A stretch of DNA of 64,000 nt, taken from Saccharothrix violaceirubra. GTDB taxonomy: Bacteria > Actinomycetota > Actinomycetes > Mycobacteriales > Pseudonocardiaceae. Shown piece by piece: positions 25,323-32,394 of the stretch (positions are counted from its first letter, which is position 1; the number at the start of each line of letters is the position of its first letter). The notes under the pieces were generated by a model. The model was not told the DNA's origin and did not search any database. It saw only the letters and a program-made list of their open reading frames with translations. Where the stretch lies: assembly GCF_014203755.1 (NCBI RefSeq), contig NZ_JACHJS010000001.1, positions 4,836,001 to 4,900,000 on the forward strand. The letters run 5' to 3'. The translations under genes were made by a program, and so were the position numbers.

Positions 25323-27113
25323 ATGCGAGCGCGACTACCTCTCCTCCTCCTGCTGGCCGGCACCGCCGTGCTGTACCTGTGGCGCCTGGGCGACTCGGGC
25401 TGGGCCAACGCGTACTACTCGGCGGCGGCCCAGGCGGGGGCCGAGAGCTGGACGGCCTGGTTCTACGGGTCCACCGACCCGGCCAACGCCATCACCGTCG
25501 ACAAGACCCCGGCGTCCCTGTGGGTCATGGGATTGTCGGCCAGGCTGTTCGGCGTCAACGCGTGGAGCATCCTCGCTCCCCAGGCCCTGATGGGCGTGGC
25601 GAGCGTGGGACTCCTCTACGCCACCGTGAAGCGCACCTCGGGCCGGGCCGCCGGGCTGATCGCCGGCGCGGTCCTGGCGCTGACCCCGGTGGCCGTGCTG
25701 ATGTTCCGCTTCAACAACCCCGACGCCCTGCTGGTGCTCCTGCTCGTGGCCGGCGCCTACTGCACCGTGCGCGCCACCGAAGCGGCAAGCGCGAGATGGC
25801 TCGCCCTGGCGGGCGCGGCGGTCGGCTTCGCCTTCCTGGCCAAGATGCTCCAGGCGTTCCTCGTGCTCCCCGCCTTCGGCCTGGTCTACCTGCTCGCCGC
25901 GAACGCGCGGCCCGTGCGAAAGCTCGTGCATCTGACGGCGGCGCTGGGCACCATGGTGGTGGCGGGTGGTTGGTGGGTGCTCGCCGTCGAGCTGGTGCCC
26001 GCCGGATCCCGGCCCTACATCGGGGGTTCGCAGGGCGACAGCGTCCTGGAACTCACGCTCGGTTACAACGGACTGGGCCGATTGACGGGCGACGAGGTCG
26101 GCAGCGTCGGCGGTGGTCGCGGAGGGGGCTGGGGCGGTACGGGCTGGTCCCGACTGCTCGGGTCCGAAATGGGCAGTCAGATCGCCTGGTTGCTCCCCAC
26201 CGCGTTGGTGCTGTTGCTCTCCGCGTGGTGGTTCGCCTCCCGCAGCGATCGGGTCGGGCTCGGACTGTGGGGTGGCTGGCTGGTCGTCACGGCGGCCGTC
26301 TTCAGCTTCATGAACGGGATCATCCACGCGTACTACACCGTGGCGCTGGCACCCGCGATCGGCGCGATCGTCGGCATCGGCGCGGTCGCGCTGTGGCGAC
26401 GGCGACACGATGCGATCGCGGCGGCGGCGTTGTCCGGCGCCGTGGCCGTGACCGCGCTCCAGTGCTACCTGTTGCTCGCCGAGTGGTCGACCGGCCTGGC
26501 CGCGACGGTGCTCGTGCTCGGTCTGCTCGCCGCGGTCGGGCTGTTCCTGTCGTCGGTGGTCCCGGCCGCCGCGGTGGTGCCGGTGGCGTTGGCCGCCGCG
26601 CTGCTGGGACCGGGCGCGTACTCCGTGGCCACGGCCGACACCCCGCACTCGGGCGCGATCCCCAGCGCGGGCCCGGGTCGCGGCATGGGTTTCGGCGGCA
26701 TGGGCGGTGGCATGGGCGGCCTGCTCAGCGCACCCGAACCGAGTGCCGAGGTCGTGTCCGTGCTGCGCGCGGACGCCGACTCGTACACGTGGGCGGCGGC
26801 CGTCGTCGGCTCGAACAACGCGGCGGGCCACCAGCTCGGCGCGGACGTCCCGGTCATGGCCGTCGGCGGGTTCAACGGCACCGACCCCGCACCCACCCTG
26901 GAACAGTTCCAGAAGTATGTCGCGGAAGGACGCGTCCACTACTTCATCGCGGGCTCGATGATGCGGGGCGAGACCGGCAGCGACGCCGCCGCACGCATCG
27001 CCGAGTGGGTCGACGAGACCTTCACCGCCCGCACCGTCGACGGCGTCACGCTCTACGAGCTGACCGTGTCGGGTCTCGCGGCGGCCGGTCTCACAGCGGA
27101 CGCACAGCGATGA
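25323..27113 (+). CDS. GT39-family membrane glycosyltransferase 1 (YkcB/ArnT-like)
   Basis: This is a 596-residue polytopic membrane protein of the PMT_2/GT39 (GT-C) type. Such enzymes move a sugar from a polyprenyl-phosphate carrier to an acceptor outside the membrane. An acidic first loop (GDSGWANAYYSAAAQAG), DKTPASLWVMGL and an AQ-rich helix region match YkcB of Bacillus and actinobacterial relatives. Eleven or so helices are followed by the YkcA/B-type outer C-terminal domain (NPDALLVLLLVA earlier; ADTPHSGAIP, VGGFNGTDPAPTLEQFQKYV late). Gly/Met-rich stretches interrupt an outer loop (GGGRGGGWGGTG) and precede the C-domain (GMGFGGMGGGMGG). It is a paralogue of the gene ending at 30174. 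Confidence 0.87.
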   Translation: MRARLPLLLLLAGTAVLYLWRLGDSGWANAYYSAAAQAGAESWTAWFYGSTDPANAITVDKTPASLWVMGLSARLFGVNAWSILAPQALMGVASVGLLYATVKRTSGRAAGLIAGAVLALTPVAVLMFRFNNPDALLVLLLVAGAYCTVRATEAASARWLALAGAAVGFAFLAKMLQAFLVLPAFGLVYLLAANARPVRKLVHLTAALGTMVVAGGWWVLAVELVPAGSRPYIGGSQGDSVLELTLGYNGLGRLTGDEVGSVGGGRGGGWGGTGWSRLLGSEMGSQIAWLLPTALVLLLSAWWFASRSDRVGLGLWGGWLVVTAAVFSFMNGIIHAYYTVALAPAIGAIVGIGAVALWRRRHDAIAAAALSGAVAVTALQCYLLLAEWSTGLAATVLVLGLLAAVGLFLSSVVPAAAVVPVALAAALLGPGAYSVATADTPHSGAIPSAGPGRGMGFGGMGGGMGGLLSAPEPSAEVVSVLRADADSYTWAAAVVGSNNAAGHQLGADVPVMAVGGFNGTDPAPTLEQFQKYVAEGRVHYFIAGSMMRGETGSDAAARIAEWVDETFTARTVDGVTLYELTVSGLAAAGLTADAQR

Positions 27114-27118
27114 CACAC
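27092..27118 (+). promoter_or_regulatory. PhoP-box-like triple repeat before the GT2-GtrA gene
   Basis: CACAG-CGGACG-CACAG-CGATGA-CACAC: again 11-bp period, mostly within the 3' end of the preceding GT39 gene. The last copy ends 33 nt before the ATG at 27152, the same geometry as the two other plus-strand sites. That agreement also supports 27152 rather than 27110 as start. Confidence 0.65.
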
Positions 27119-27151
27119 GGGGCACCCAGCGACGCCTTCGAAGGTGATCCC

Positions 27152-28366
27152 ATGACAACCGCGACGCTCACGACGACCACGGTGCTCGACGTGGTGGTCC
27201 CCGTGTACAACGAGGAACGCGACCTCGCGCCGTGCGTGCGCAAGCTGCACGCGGACCTCGCCCGGACCTTCCCGTACCCCTTCCGGATCACCATCGCCGA
27301 CAACGCGAGCACCGACGGGACCGCCGCCGTCGCGGAGGCGTTGGCCGGGGAACTGCCGCACGTCGCCGCCGTCCACCTGGCCGAGAAAGGGCGCGGTCGT
27401 GCGCTCAAGGCCGTGTGGAGCGCGTCCGACGCGGCCGTCCTGGCGTACATGGACGTCGACCTGTCCACCGACCTGGCCGCGCTGGGCCCGCTGGTCGCAC
27501 CGCTGATCTCCGGCCACTCCGACGTCGCGATCGGCAGCCGGCTCGCGCGCGGCGCGCGGGTCGTGCGCGGACCCAAGCGCGAGTTCCTCTCCCGCTGCTA
27601 CAACCTGATCCTGCGCGGCGCGCTGGCCGCCCGGTTCACCGACGCGCAGTGCGGCTTCAAAGCGATCCGCGCCGACGTGGCCCGCCGACTGCTGCCGCAC
27701 GTCGAGGACACCGGCTGGTTCTTCGACACCGAGCTGCTCGTGCTCGCCGAACGCGCGGGCGCCCGCATCCACGAGGTCCCGGTCGACTGGATCGACGACC
27801 CGGACAGCCGCGTCGACATCGTGTCCACGGCCGTCGCCGACCTCAAAGGCGTGGCCAGGGTCGCGCGCGGCCTGATGACCGGCCGGATCCCGATCGGCGA
27901 CCTGCGCGCCCAACTGGGCCGCCGCCCGCTGGAGCCGACGACGCCGGGCGTGCCGCCCGGCCTGTTCAAGCAGCTCGTCCGGTTCGGCGCGGTCGGCGTC
28001 GCCAGCACGCTCGCCTACCTGCTGCTGTTCGTGCTGCTGCGCGGCGGCATCGGCGCGCAGGGTGCGAACCTGGTGGCATTGTTGCTCACCGCGATCGCGA
28101 ACACCGCCGCGAACCGGCGTTTCACCTTCGGCGTGCGCGGTCGGGACGGCGCCGGTCGCCACCAGTTCGAGGGCCTGCTCGTCTTCGCCCTCGGACTCGC
28201 CCTGACCAGCGGTTCGCTGTTCCTGCTGCACCGGTTCGCCCAACCCGGCGGCACGGCCGAGCTGGTCACCGTGATCGGCGCGAACCTGATGGCCACCGTC
28301 CTGCGGTTCCTGTTGCTGCGCAACTGGGTGTTCCGCACCCGTCCGTCCACTGTGGAGAATTCCTGA
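27152..28366 (+). CDS. Bifunctional GT2 glycosyltransferase-GtrA protein (YkcC-like plus GtrA)
   Basis: This is a 404-residue fusion. Residues 10-240 are a GT2 (dolichyl/undecaprenyl-phosphate sugar synthase) domain: VVVPVYNEERDLAPCVRKL, ITIADNASTDGT, YMDVDLSTDLAAL and IGSRLARGA. Residues about 272-400 are a four-helix GtrA domain (LVRFGAVGVASTLAYLLLF, NRRFTFG, RNWVF), thought to flip the lipid-linked sugar. One polypeptide would thus make and deliver the donor used by the flanking GT39 enzymes. AAGGTGA five nt before ATG 27152 is preferred over ATG 27110, which overlaps the upstream stop as ATGA. Confidence 0.9.
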   Translation: MTTATLTTTTVLDVVVPVYNEERDLAPCVRKLHADLARTFPYPFRITIADNASTDGTAAVAEALAGELPHVAAVHLAEKGRGRALKAVWSASDAAVLAYMDVDLSTDLAALGPLVAPLISGHSDVAIGSRLARGARVVRGPKREFLSRCYNLILRGALAARFTDAQCGFKAIRADVARRLLPHVEDTGWFFDTELLVLAERAGARIHEVPVDWIDDPDSRVDIVSTAVADLKGVARVARGLMTGRIPIGDLRAQLGRRPLEPTTPGVPPGLFKQLVRFGAVGVASTLAYLLLFVLLRGGIGAQGANLVALLLTAIANTAANRRFTFGVRGRDGAGRHQFEGLLVFALGLALTSGSLFLLHRFAQPGGTAELVTVIGANLMATVLRFLLLRNWVFRTRPSTVENS

Positions 28367-30174
28367 TGACCGCGACCCTGACGGCGACTTCCGAACGGCC
28401 CGCCGAGGCCGCCGAACGCCGAGGCCGGAACCTCACGACACCCGCCCTGGTCGTCCTCTTGCTGGGCACGGCGGTGCTGTACCTGTGGAACCTCACCGAC
28501 TCCGGGTGGGGCAACAGCTACTACGCCGCGGCGACCCAGGCCGGTGCGCAGAGCTGGACGGCCTGGCTGTTCGGCGGCCTGGACGCGGGCGGCGCGATCA
28601 CCGTGGACAAGCCGCCCGCCGCGCTGTGGGTGAGTGGCCTGTTCGCCCGGGTGTTCGGTTTCTCGTCCTGGAGCGCGCTCGCACCGCAGGCGATCGAGGG
28701 CGTGCTCGCCGTGTGGCTGTTGTACGCCACCGTCAAGCGCACGTCCGGCGCGGTGGCGGGCCTGCTGGCCGGGCTCGCGCTGGCCGTGACGCCGGTCGCG
28801 GTGCTGATGTTCCGGTTCAACCTGCCCGACGCGCTGCTCGTGCTGCTCATGGTCGCCGGCGCGTACTGCACCGTCCGCGCGATCGAGAAGGCGAGTGCCT
28901 GGTGGTTGGCGCTCGCGGGCGTGGCGATCGGGTTCGCGTTCCTGGCGAAGATGGGCCAGGCGTTCATGGTGCTGCCCGCGTTCGCGGTGGCGTACCTGCT
29001 GGCCGCGCCGACGTCGCCGGCCAAGCGGTTCCTGCACCTGCTGGGCGCGGGCGCGGCCGTGATCGTGTCCGCCGGCTGGTTCATCGTGCTGGTCGAGCTG
29101 TGGCCGAAGGACTCGCGGCCCTACATCGGCGGCTCGGCCGACGACTCGCTGTGGGAACTCGCCTTGGCCTACAACGGTCTCGGCCGGATCTTCGGCGGCG
29201 GCGCCGGCGGCGGCATGGGCGGCGGCATGGGCAACGGCAACGTCGGGTTCGGCGGCAGCACCGGCATCGACCGGCTGTTCGGCGCGTCCATGGGCGCGGA
29301 GATCTCGTGGCTGCTGCCCGCCGCGCTGATCGGCCTGGTCGCGGGCCTGTGGTTCGCCCGGGGCCGGCCGCGCACGGACCGCACGCGGGCGTCGCTCGTG
29401 CTGTGGGGTCTGTGGGTGATCGTGAACGGCGTGACGTTCAGCTTCATGAGCGGCATCACGCACCCGTACTACACCGTGGCCGTGGCGCCGGGTGTCGCCG
29501 CGCTGGTCGCGATCTCCGGGCGTGAGCTGTGGCGTGGGCGCAAGCACCTGCCGGTGCGCATCACGTTGGCGGTGATGGTCGCCGCGTCCGGGTTCTGGGG
29601 CTTCGCCCTGCTGGCCCGGTTCGGCGACTGGCTGCCGGCGTTGCGCTGGGTCGAGGCGGGGCTGACCGTGCTGGTGGCCACGGCGATCGTGATGGGCGTG
29701 CGACGCACGGCGGCGCTCGCGGTCGTGACGTCGCTGGTCTCGGCGGCGGCGATCGGCGTCGCCACGGCGTCGACCACGCACTCCGGCTCGATCCCGATGT
29801 CGGGGCCGGCCGGGTACTCGTCCGGGATGGGCGGCTTCGGCGGCCCCGGCGAGGGTGACGATTCGTCGGCGGAACTGAGCGCGTTGTTGCGCGACACCAC
29901 GGGGACGTGGGCGGCGGCGACGGTCAGTGCGCAGGGCGCGGCGTCGTTGTCGCTGGCGTCCGGCCGCGCCGTGATCGGCATCGGCGGGTGGAGCGGCAAC
30001 GACCCGGCGCCGACCCTGGAGGAGTTCAAGCGGTACGTCGCCGACGGGCGGATCGGGTACTTCGTCTCAGGTGGCCGCGGCGGGATGGGCGGTGGCGGCG
30101 ACATCGCGTCGTGGGTCGCCGACAACTTCACCGCGCAGACCATCGACGGGCAGACCGTCTACAAGCTGGGCTAG
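28366..30174 (+). CDS. GT39-family membrane glycosyltransferase 2 (YkcB/ArnT-like)
   Basis: This is a 602-residue paralogue of the GT39 protein two genes upstream, with the same domain order and near-identical blocks (SGWGNSYYAAATQAG, LLYATVKRTSG, VAVLMFRFN, FAFLAKM, TLEEFKRYVADGRIGYF). Gly/Met-rich inserts are again present (GGGMGGGMGNGNVGFGG in the outer loop, SGMGGFGGPGEG before the C-domain, GGRGGMGGGGD near the end). The start overlaps the GT2-GtrA stop (TGATG). The TAG stop lies in an NCTAGN site used by the IS element that follows. The acceptor is unknown; lipid-linked polymer, wall glycan or protein are all possible. Confidence 0.87.
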   Translation: MTATLTATSERPAEAAERRGRNLTTPALVVLLLGTAVLYLWNLTDSGWGNSYYAAATQAGAQSWTAWLFGGLDAGGAITVDKPPAALWVSGLFARVFGFSSWSALAPQAIEGVLAVWLLYATVKRTSGAVAGLLAGLALAVTPVAVLMFRFNLPDALLVLLMVAGAYCTVRAIEKASAWWLALAGVAIGFAFLAKMGQAFMVLPAFAVAYLLAAPTSPAKRFLHLLGAGAAVIVSAGWFIVLVELWPKDSRPYIGGSADDSLWELALAYNGLGRIFGGGAGGGMGGGMGNGNVGFGGSTGIDRLFGASMGAEISWLLPAALIGLVAGLWFARGRPRTDRTRASLVLWGLWVIVNGVTFSFMSGITHPYYTVAVAPGVAALVAISGRELWRGRKHLPVRITLAVMVAASGFWGFALLARFGDWLPALRWVEAGLTVLVATAIVMGVRRTAALAVVTSLVSAAAIGVATASTTHSGSIPMSGPAGYSSGMGGFGGPGEGDDSSAELSALLRDTTGTWAAATVSAQGAASLSLASGRAVIGIGGWSGNDPAPTLEEFKRYVADGRIGYFVSGGRGGMGGGGDIASWVADNFTAQTIDGQTVYKLG

Positions 30175-30175
30175 T

Positions 30176-31287
30176 TGTACTGCCCTGAGAGGTTGTGGAC
30201 GGTTCGACACGTAGTCGGATGATGTTGGAATGAGGGAGGGCCTCCGGGTTCGGTGTGGATTGCGACGTCGACACCGAGCCCACGGAGGCCCTCGTGACCC
30301 ACGCTAACGCACCCTTGACCGAGCTGGGACGGCTGCGCCTGGCCCGGTGTGTCGTGGACGAGGGGTGGCCGCTGCGGCGGGCGGCCGAGCGGTTCCAGGT
30401 CTCGCCGACCACCGCCGCCCGCTGGGCCTCTCGCTACCGCGAGCTGGGCGAGGCGGGCCTGGTCGACCGTTCCAGCCGCCCGCACCGCAGCCCGCGTCGC
30501 CTGCCCACCCGCCGCGAACGCCGGATCGTCAAGGTCCGCCTGGCGCGTCGGTGGGGCCCGGCCCGCATCGCCCACCTGCTCGGACTGAACCCCTCCACCG
30601 TGCACCGGGTGCTGCGCCGCTTCGGCCTGGCCCGCCTGGCCCACCTGGACCGGGCCACCGCCACGCCGGTGCGCCGCTACGAACACGCCGCACCGGGCGA
30701 CCTGGTCCACGTCGACATCAAGAAGCTCGGCAACATCCCCGACGGCGGCGGCCACAAGGTGCACGGACGGCGGGCCGGCGGGCGCAACAGCTCCGCCCAC
30801 CGCGACCCGACCAGGCCCCGCAAGGTCCACGGCCGCCCGAACCTCGGCTACGCCTACCTGCACAACGCGGTGGACGACCACTCCCGGCTGGCCTACACCG
30901 AGATCCTGCCCGACGAGACCAAGGACACCGCCGCCGCGTTCTGGACCCGGGCACAGGCGTTCTTCCGGGAAGCCGGCGTCACCGTCCGCCGGGTGCTGAC
31001 CGACAACGGCTCCTGCTACCGCTCACGGCTCTGGCGCGACACCCTCGCCAACGCGGGCATCACCCATAAACGCACCCGCGCCTACCGGCCACAGACCAAC
31101 GGCAAGGTCGAACGCTTCAACCGCACCCTGCTCGACGAATGGGCCTACGCCCAGGCATACCGGTCTGAGACCGAACGCCGCGAGACGCTGCCGCGGTGGC
31201 TGCACACCTATAATCACCACCGCGGCCACACCGCACTCAAAGGCCAACCACCTGCCAGCCGCGTCCCCAACCTCACAGGACAGAACA
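30176..31287 (+). mobile_element. IS481-family insertion sequence, 1112 bp, intact
   Basis: The terminal inverted repeats at 30176-30201 and 31262-31287 match at 22 of 26 positions, both beginning TGT and ending in GGACG. The element is flanked by identical 6-bp copies of GCTAGT (30170-30175 and 31288-31293), a target-site duplication matching the NCTAGN preference known for IS481. It carries one full transposase gene. It lies between the last glycosyltransferase gene and the 42-bp palindromic terminator that presumably served it. Confidence 0.92.
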
Positions 31288-31292
31288 GCTAG
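30294..31292 (+). CDS. IS481-family DDE transposase
   Basis: This 332-residue transposase has an N-terminal helix-turn-helix (WPLRRAAERFQVSPTTAARWASRY) and a second HTH (ARIAHLLGLNPSTVHRVLRRFG). The RNase H-like core carries D in LVHVDIKKLG, D in VLTDNGSCY and E in NGKVERFNRT. GTG 30294 has GGAGG 5 nt upstream; the longer frame from 30255 adds residues with no homology. The coding frame runs through the right terminal repeat, and its TAG stop (31290-31292) lies in the duplicated target, not in the element. No frameshift or internal stop is present, so it may be active. Confidence 0.93.
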   Translation: MTHANAPLTELGRLRLARCVVDEGWPLRRAAERFQVSPTTAARWASRYRELGEAGLVDRSSRPHRSPRRLPTRRERRIVKVRLARRWGPARIAHLLGLNPSTVHRVLRRFGLARLAHLDRATATPVRRYEHAAPGDLVHVDIKKLGNIPDGGGHKVHGRRAGGRNSSAHRDPTRPRKVHGRPNLGYAYLHNAVDDHSRLAYTEILPDETKDTAAAFWTRAQAFFREAGVTVRRVLTDNGSCYRSRLWRDTLANAGITHKRTRAYRPQTNGKVERFNRTLLDEWAYAQAYRSETERRETLPRWLHTYNHHRGHTALKGQPPASRVPNLTGQNS

Positions 31293-31293
31293 T

Positions 31294-31335
31294 CCGTGTT
31301 CCGGACGTGGGCCGCGGCCCACGTCCGGAACACGG
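31294..31335. terminator. 42-bp perfect palindrome, bidirectional terminator
   Basis: A continuous perfect palindrome starts CCGTGTTCCGG, is centred on GGGCCGCGGCCC and ends CCGGAACACGG. It lies between convergent genes (GT39 gene 2 plus the inserted IS on the left, GDSL hydrolase on the right, stop at 31337), so it should terminate from both sides. Confidence 0.85.
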
Positions 31336-31336
31336 C

Positions 31337-32227
31337 TCAGGTGGTCTCGACGGACAGGCGGTCGCCCTCGGCGACCGCCTGTCCGCGTCCGGTCCAGGCG
31401 CGGTAGTAGACGGTCGCCGCGTACGGGACCAGGTCGCGTCCCCGCCGCCACAGCCAGGGGACGCCCTTGAACACCAGCCACGCGGCGTGGTGCAGCGGCG
31501 TGATCCGCAACCCGCCGGTCGGTTCCAACGAGACGGGTTCGCGGGCCGGGAGACCGGCATCGGCCAGCCGGTCGGCGAACGCGGCGGCCAGCCTGCGGTG
31601 GCCGACCTCGGACGGGTGCAGGCGGTCGACCGCCCAGGTGTCGAGGTCGTAGGCACCGACCAGCCGGTCCAGGTCGACGCAGCCGATGCCGTGCCTGGTG
31701 ACGACGGCGTCGATGACCTCGTTGAGTTCCGCGATGCGGGCCTTGAGCGCGGCGCGGAGCACGGTCGGCAGCCGGAAGACGCGGCTGTGGTCGTGGAAGC
31801 GGACCGTCACGACCCGCGCGCCGGCGGCCCGGAGCCCGGTGACGATCGCGTCGAAGTCCTCGTGCAGCCGGGCCGCGTCGAAGTCGGACCGCAGCGTGTC
31901 GTTCATGCCGACCAGGATCACCGCGGCGTCGGGTCCGGTGGCCAGCGCCTTCGGGAGCTGGGTGCGCCGGACGTCGGCCACCCTCGCACCGGGGAAGGAC
32001 GGGTTGGTGTACCGGGCGCCGGGGTAGGCGGCGGCGAGCAACGCCCCCACGCCCCGCCACCCGCCGCCGGGGACGGGATCACCCACGCCGAACGTCGTCG
32101 AGTCGCCCAGGACCACCAGTCCGCGCACCACGCGCCGACGATCGCGCAACGAGTTGACCGCCCGGGAAACCTCGCCGGTCCGGAACCCGCACACCGCATG
32201 ACAGCCACTCACCACCCCGGAATTCAC
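31337..32227 (-). CDS. SGNH/GDSL hydrolase
   Basis: This is a 296-residue or somewhat shorter esterase/lipase-fold protein. LVVLGDSTTFGVGD holds the nucleophile Ser (block I), NPSFPGAR the block II Gly region, VGMNDTL the block III Asn, and VDRLHPSEVGH the Asp-xx-His pair (block V). No signal peptide is evident, so it is probably cytosolic. The start is uncertain: GTG 32227 opens the frame but has poor ribosome-site spacing, and TTG 32149 or GTG 32131 would put the GDS motif near the N-terminus as usual. The substrate is unknown. It is not obviously linked to neighbours. Confidence 0.8.
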   Translation of the reverse strand: MNSGVVSGCHAVCGFRTGEVSRAVNSLRDRRRVVRGLVVLGDSTTFGVGDPVPGGGWRGVGALLAAAYPGARYTNPSFPGARVADVRRTQLPKALATGPDAAVILVGMNDTLRSDFDAARLHEDFDAIVTGLRAAGARVVTVRFHDHSRVFRLPTVLRAALKARIAELNEVIDAVVTRHGIGCVDLDRLVGAYDLDTWAVDRLHPSEVGHRRLAAAFADRLADAGLPAREPVSLEPTGGLRITPLHHAAWLVFKGVPWLWRRGRDLVPYAATVYYRAWTGRGQAVAEGDRLSVETT

Positions 32228-32242
32228 CCTCCACCCCGAGCG

Positions 32243-32362
32243 CGCGAGTTATACGTTCGGACACCGCGAGTTATGCGCTCAAGCACCCCGAAACCCGCGA
32301 GTCCTCCACTCGGCCACCCCGAAACACGCGGTCAGGCACCCTGAACTACGCACTCGGGCAGT
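32243..32362. repeat. Dispersed 22-24-bp tandem repeat family, array A
   Basis: Five degenerate units occur: CGCGAGTTATACGTTCGGAC, CGCGAGTTATGCGCTCAAGC, CGAGTCCTCCACTCGGCC, CGAAACACGCGGTCAGGC and TGAACTACGCACTCGGGC, mostly followed by ACC or ACCC. Related arrays are at 38294-38363 and 59972-60017. The array lies between the GDSL hydrolase start and the end of the kinase-like gene. It contains many stops and is not coding. Confidence 0.8.
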
Positions 32363-32394
32363 CCGGGTCGCGTATCCGGACGCCGCCGAACGGC

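Noticed and set aside
27110..27151. Upstream ATG 27110 as start of the GT2-GtrA gene
   Set aside because: Although ATGA overlap would couple it to GT39 gene 1, AAGGTGA and the 33-nt spacing to the CACAG box both favour ATG 27152.
30255..30293. Longer transposase N-terminus from 30255
   Set aside because: GTG 30294 has GGAGG at proper spacing and starts just before the HTH; the extra 13 residues show no family resemblance.
32243..32362. CRISPR-like array
   Set aside because: Units are tandem without unique spacers, degenerate, and no cas genes are present.
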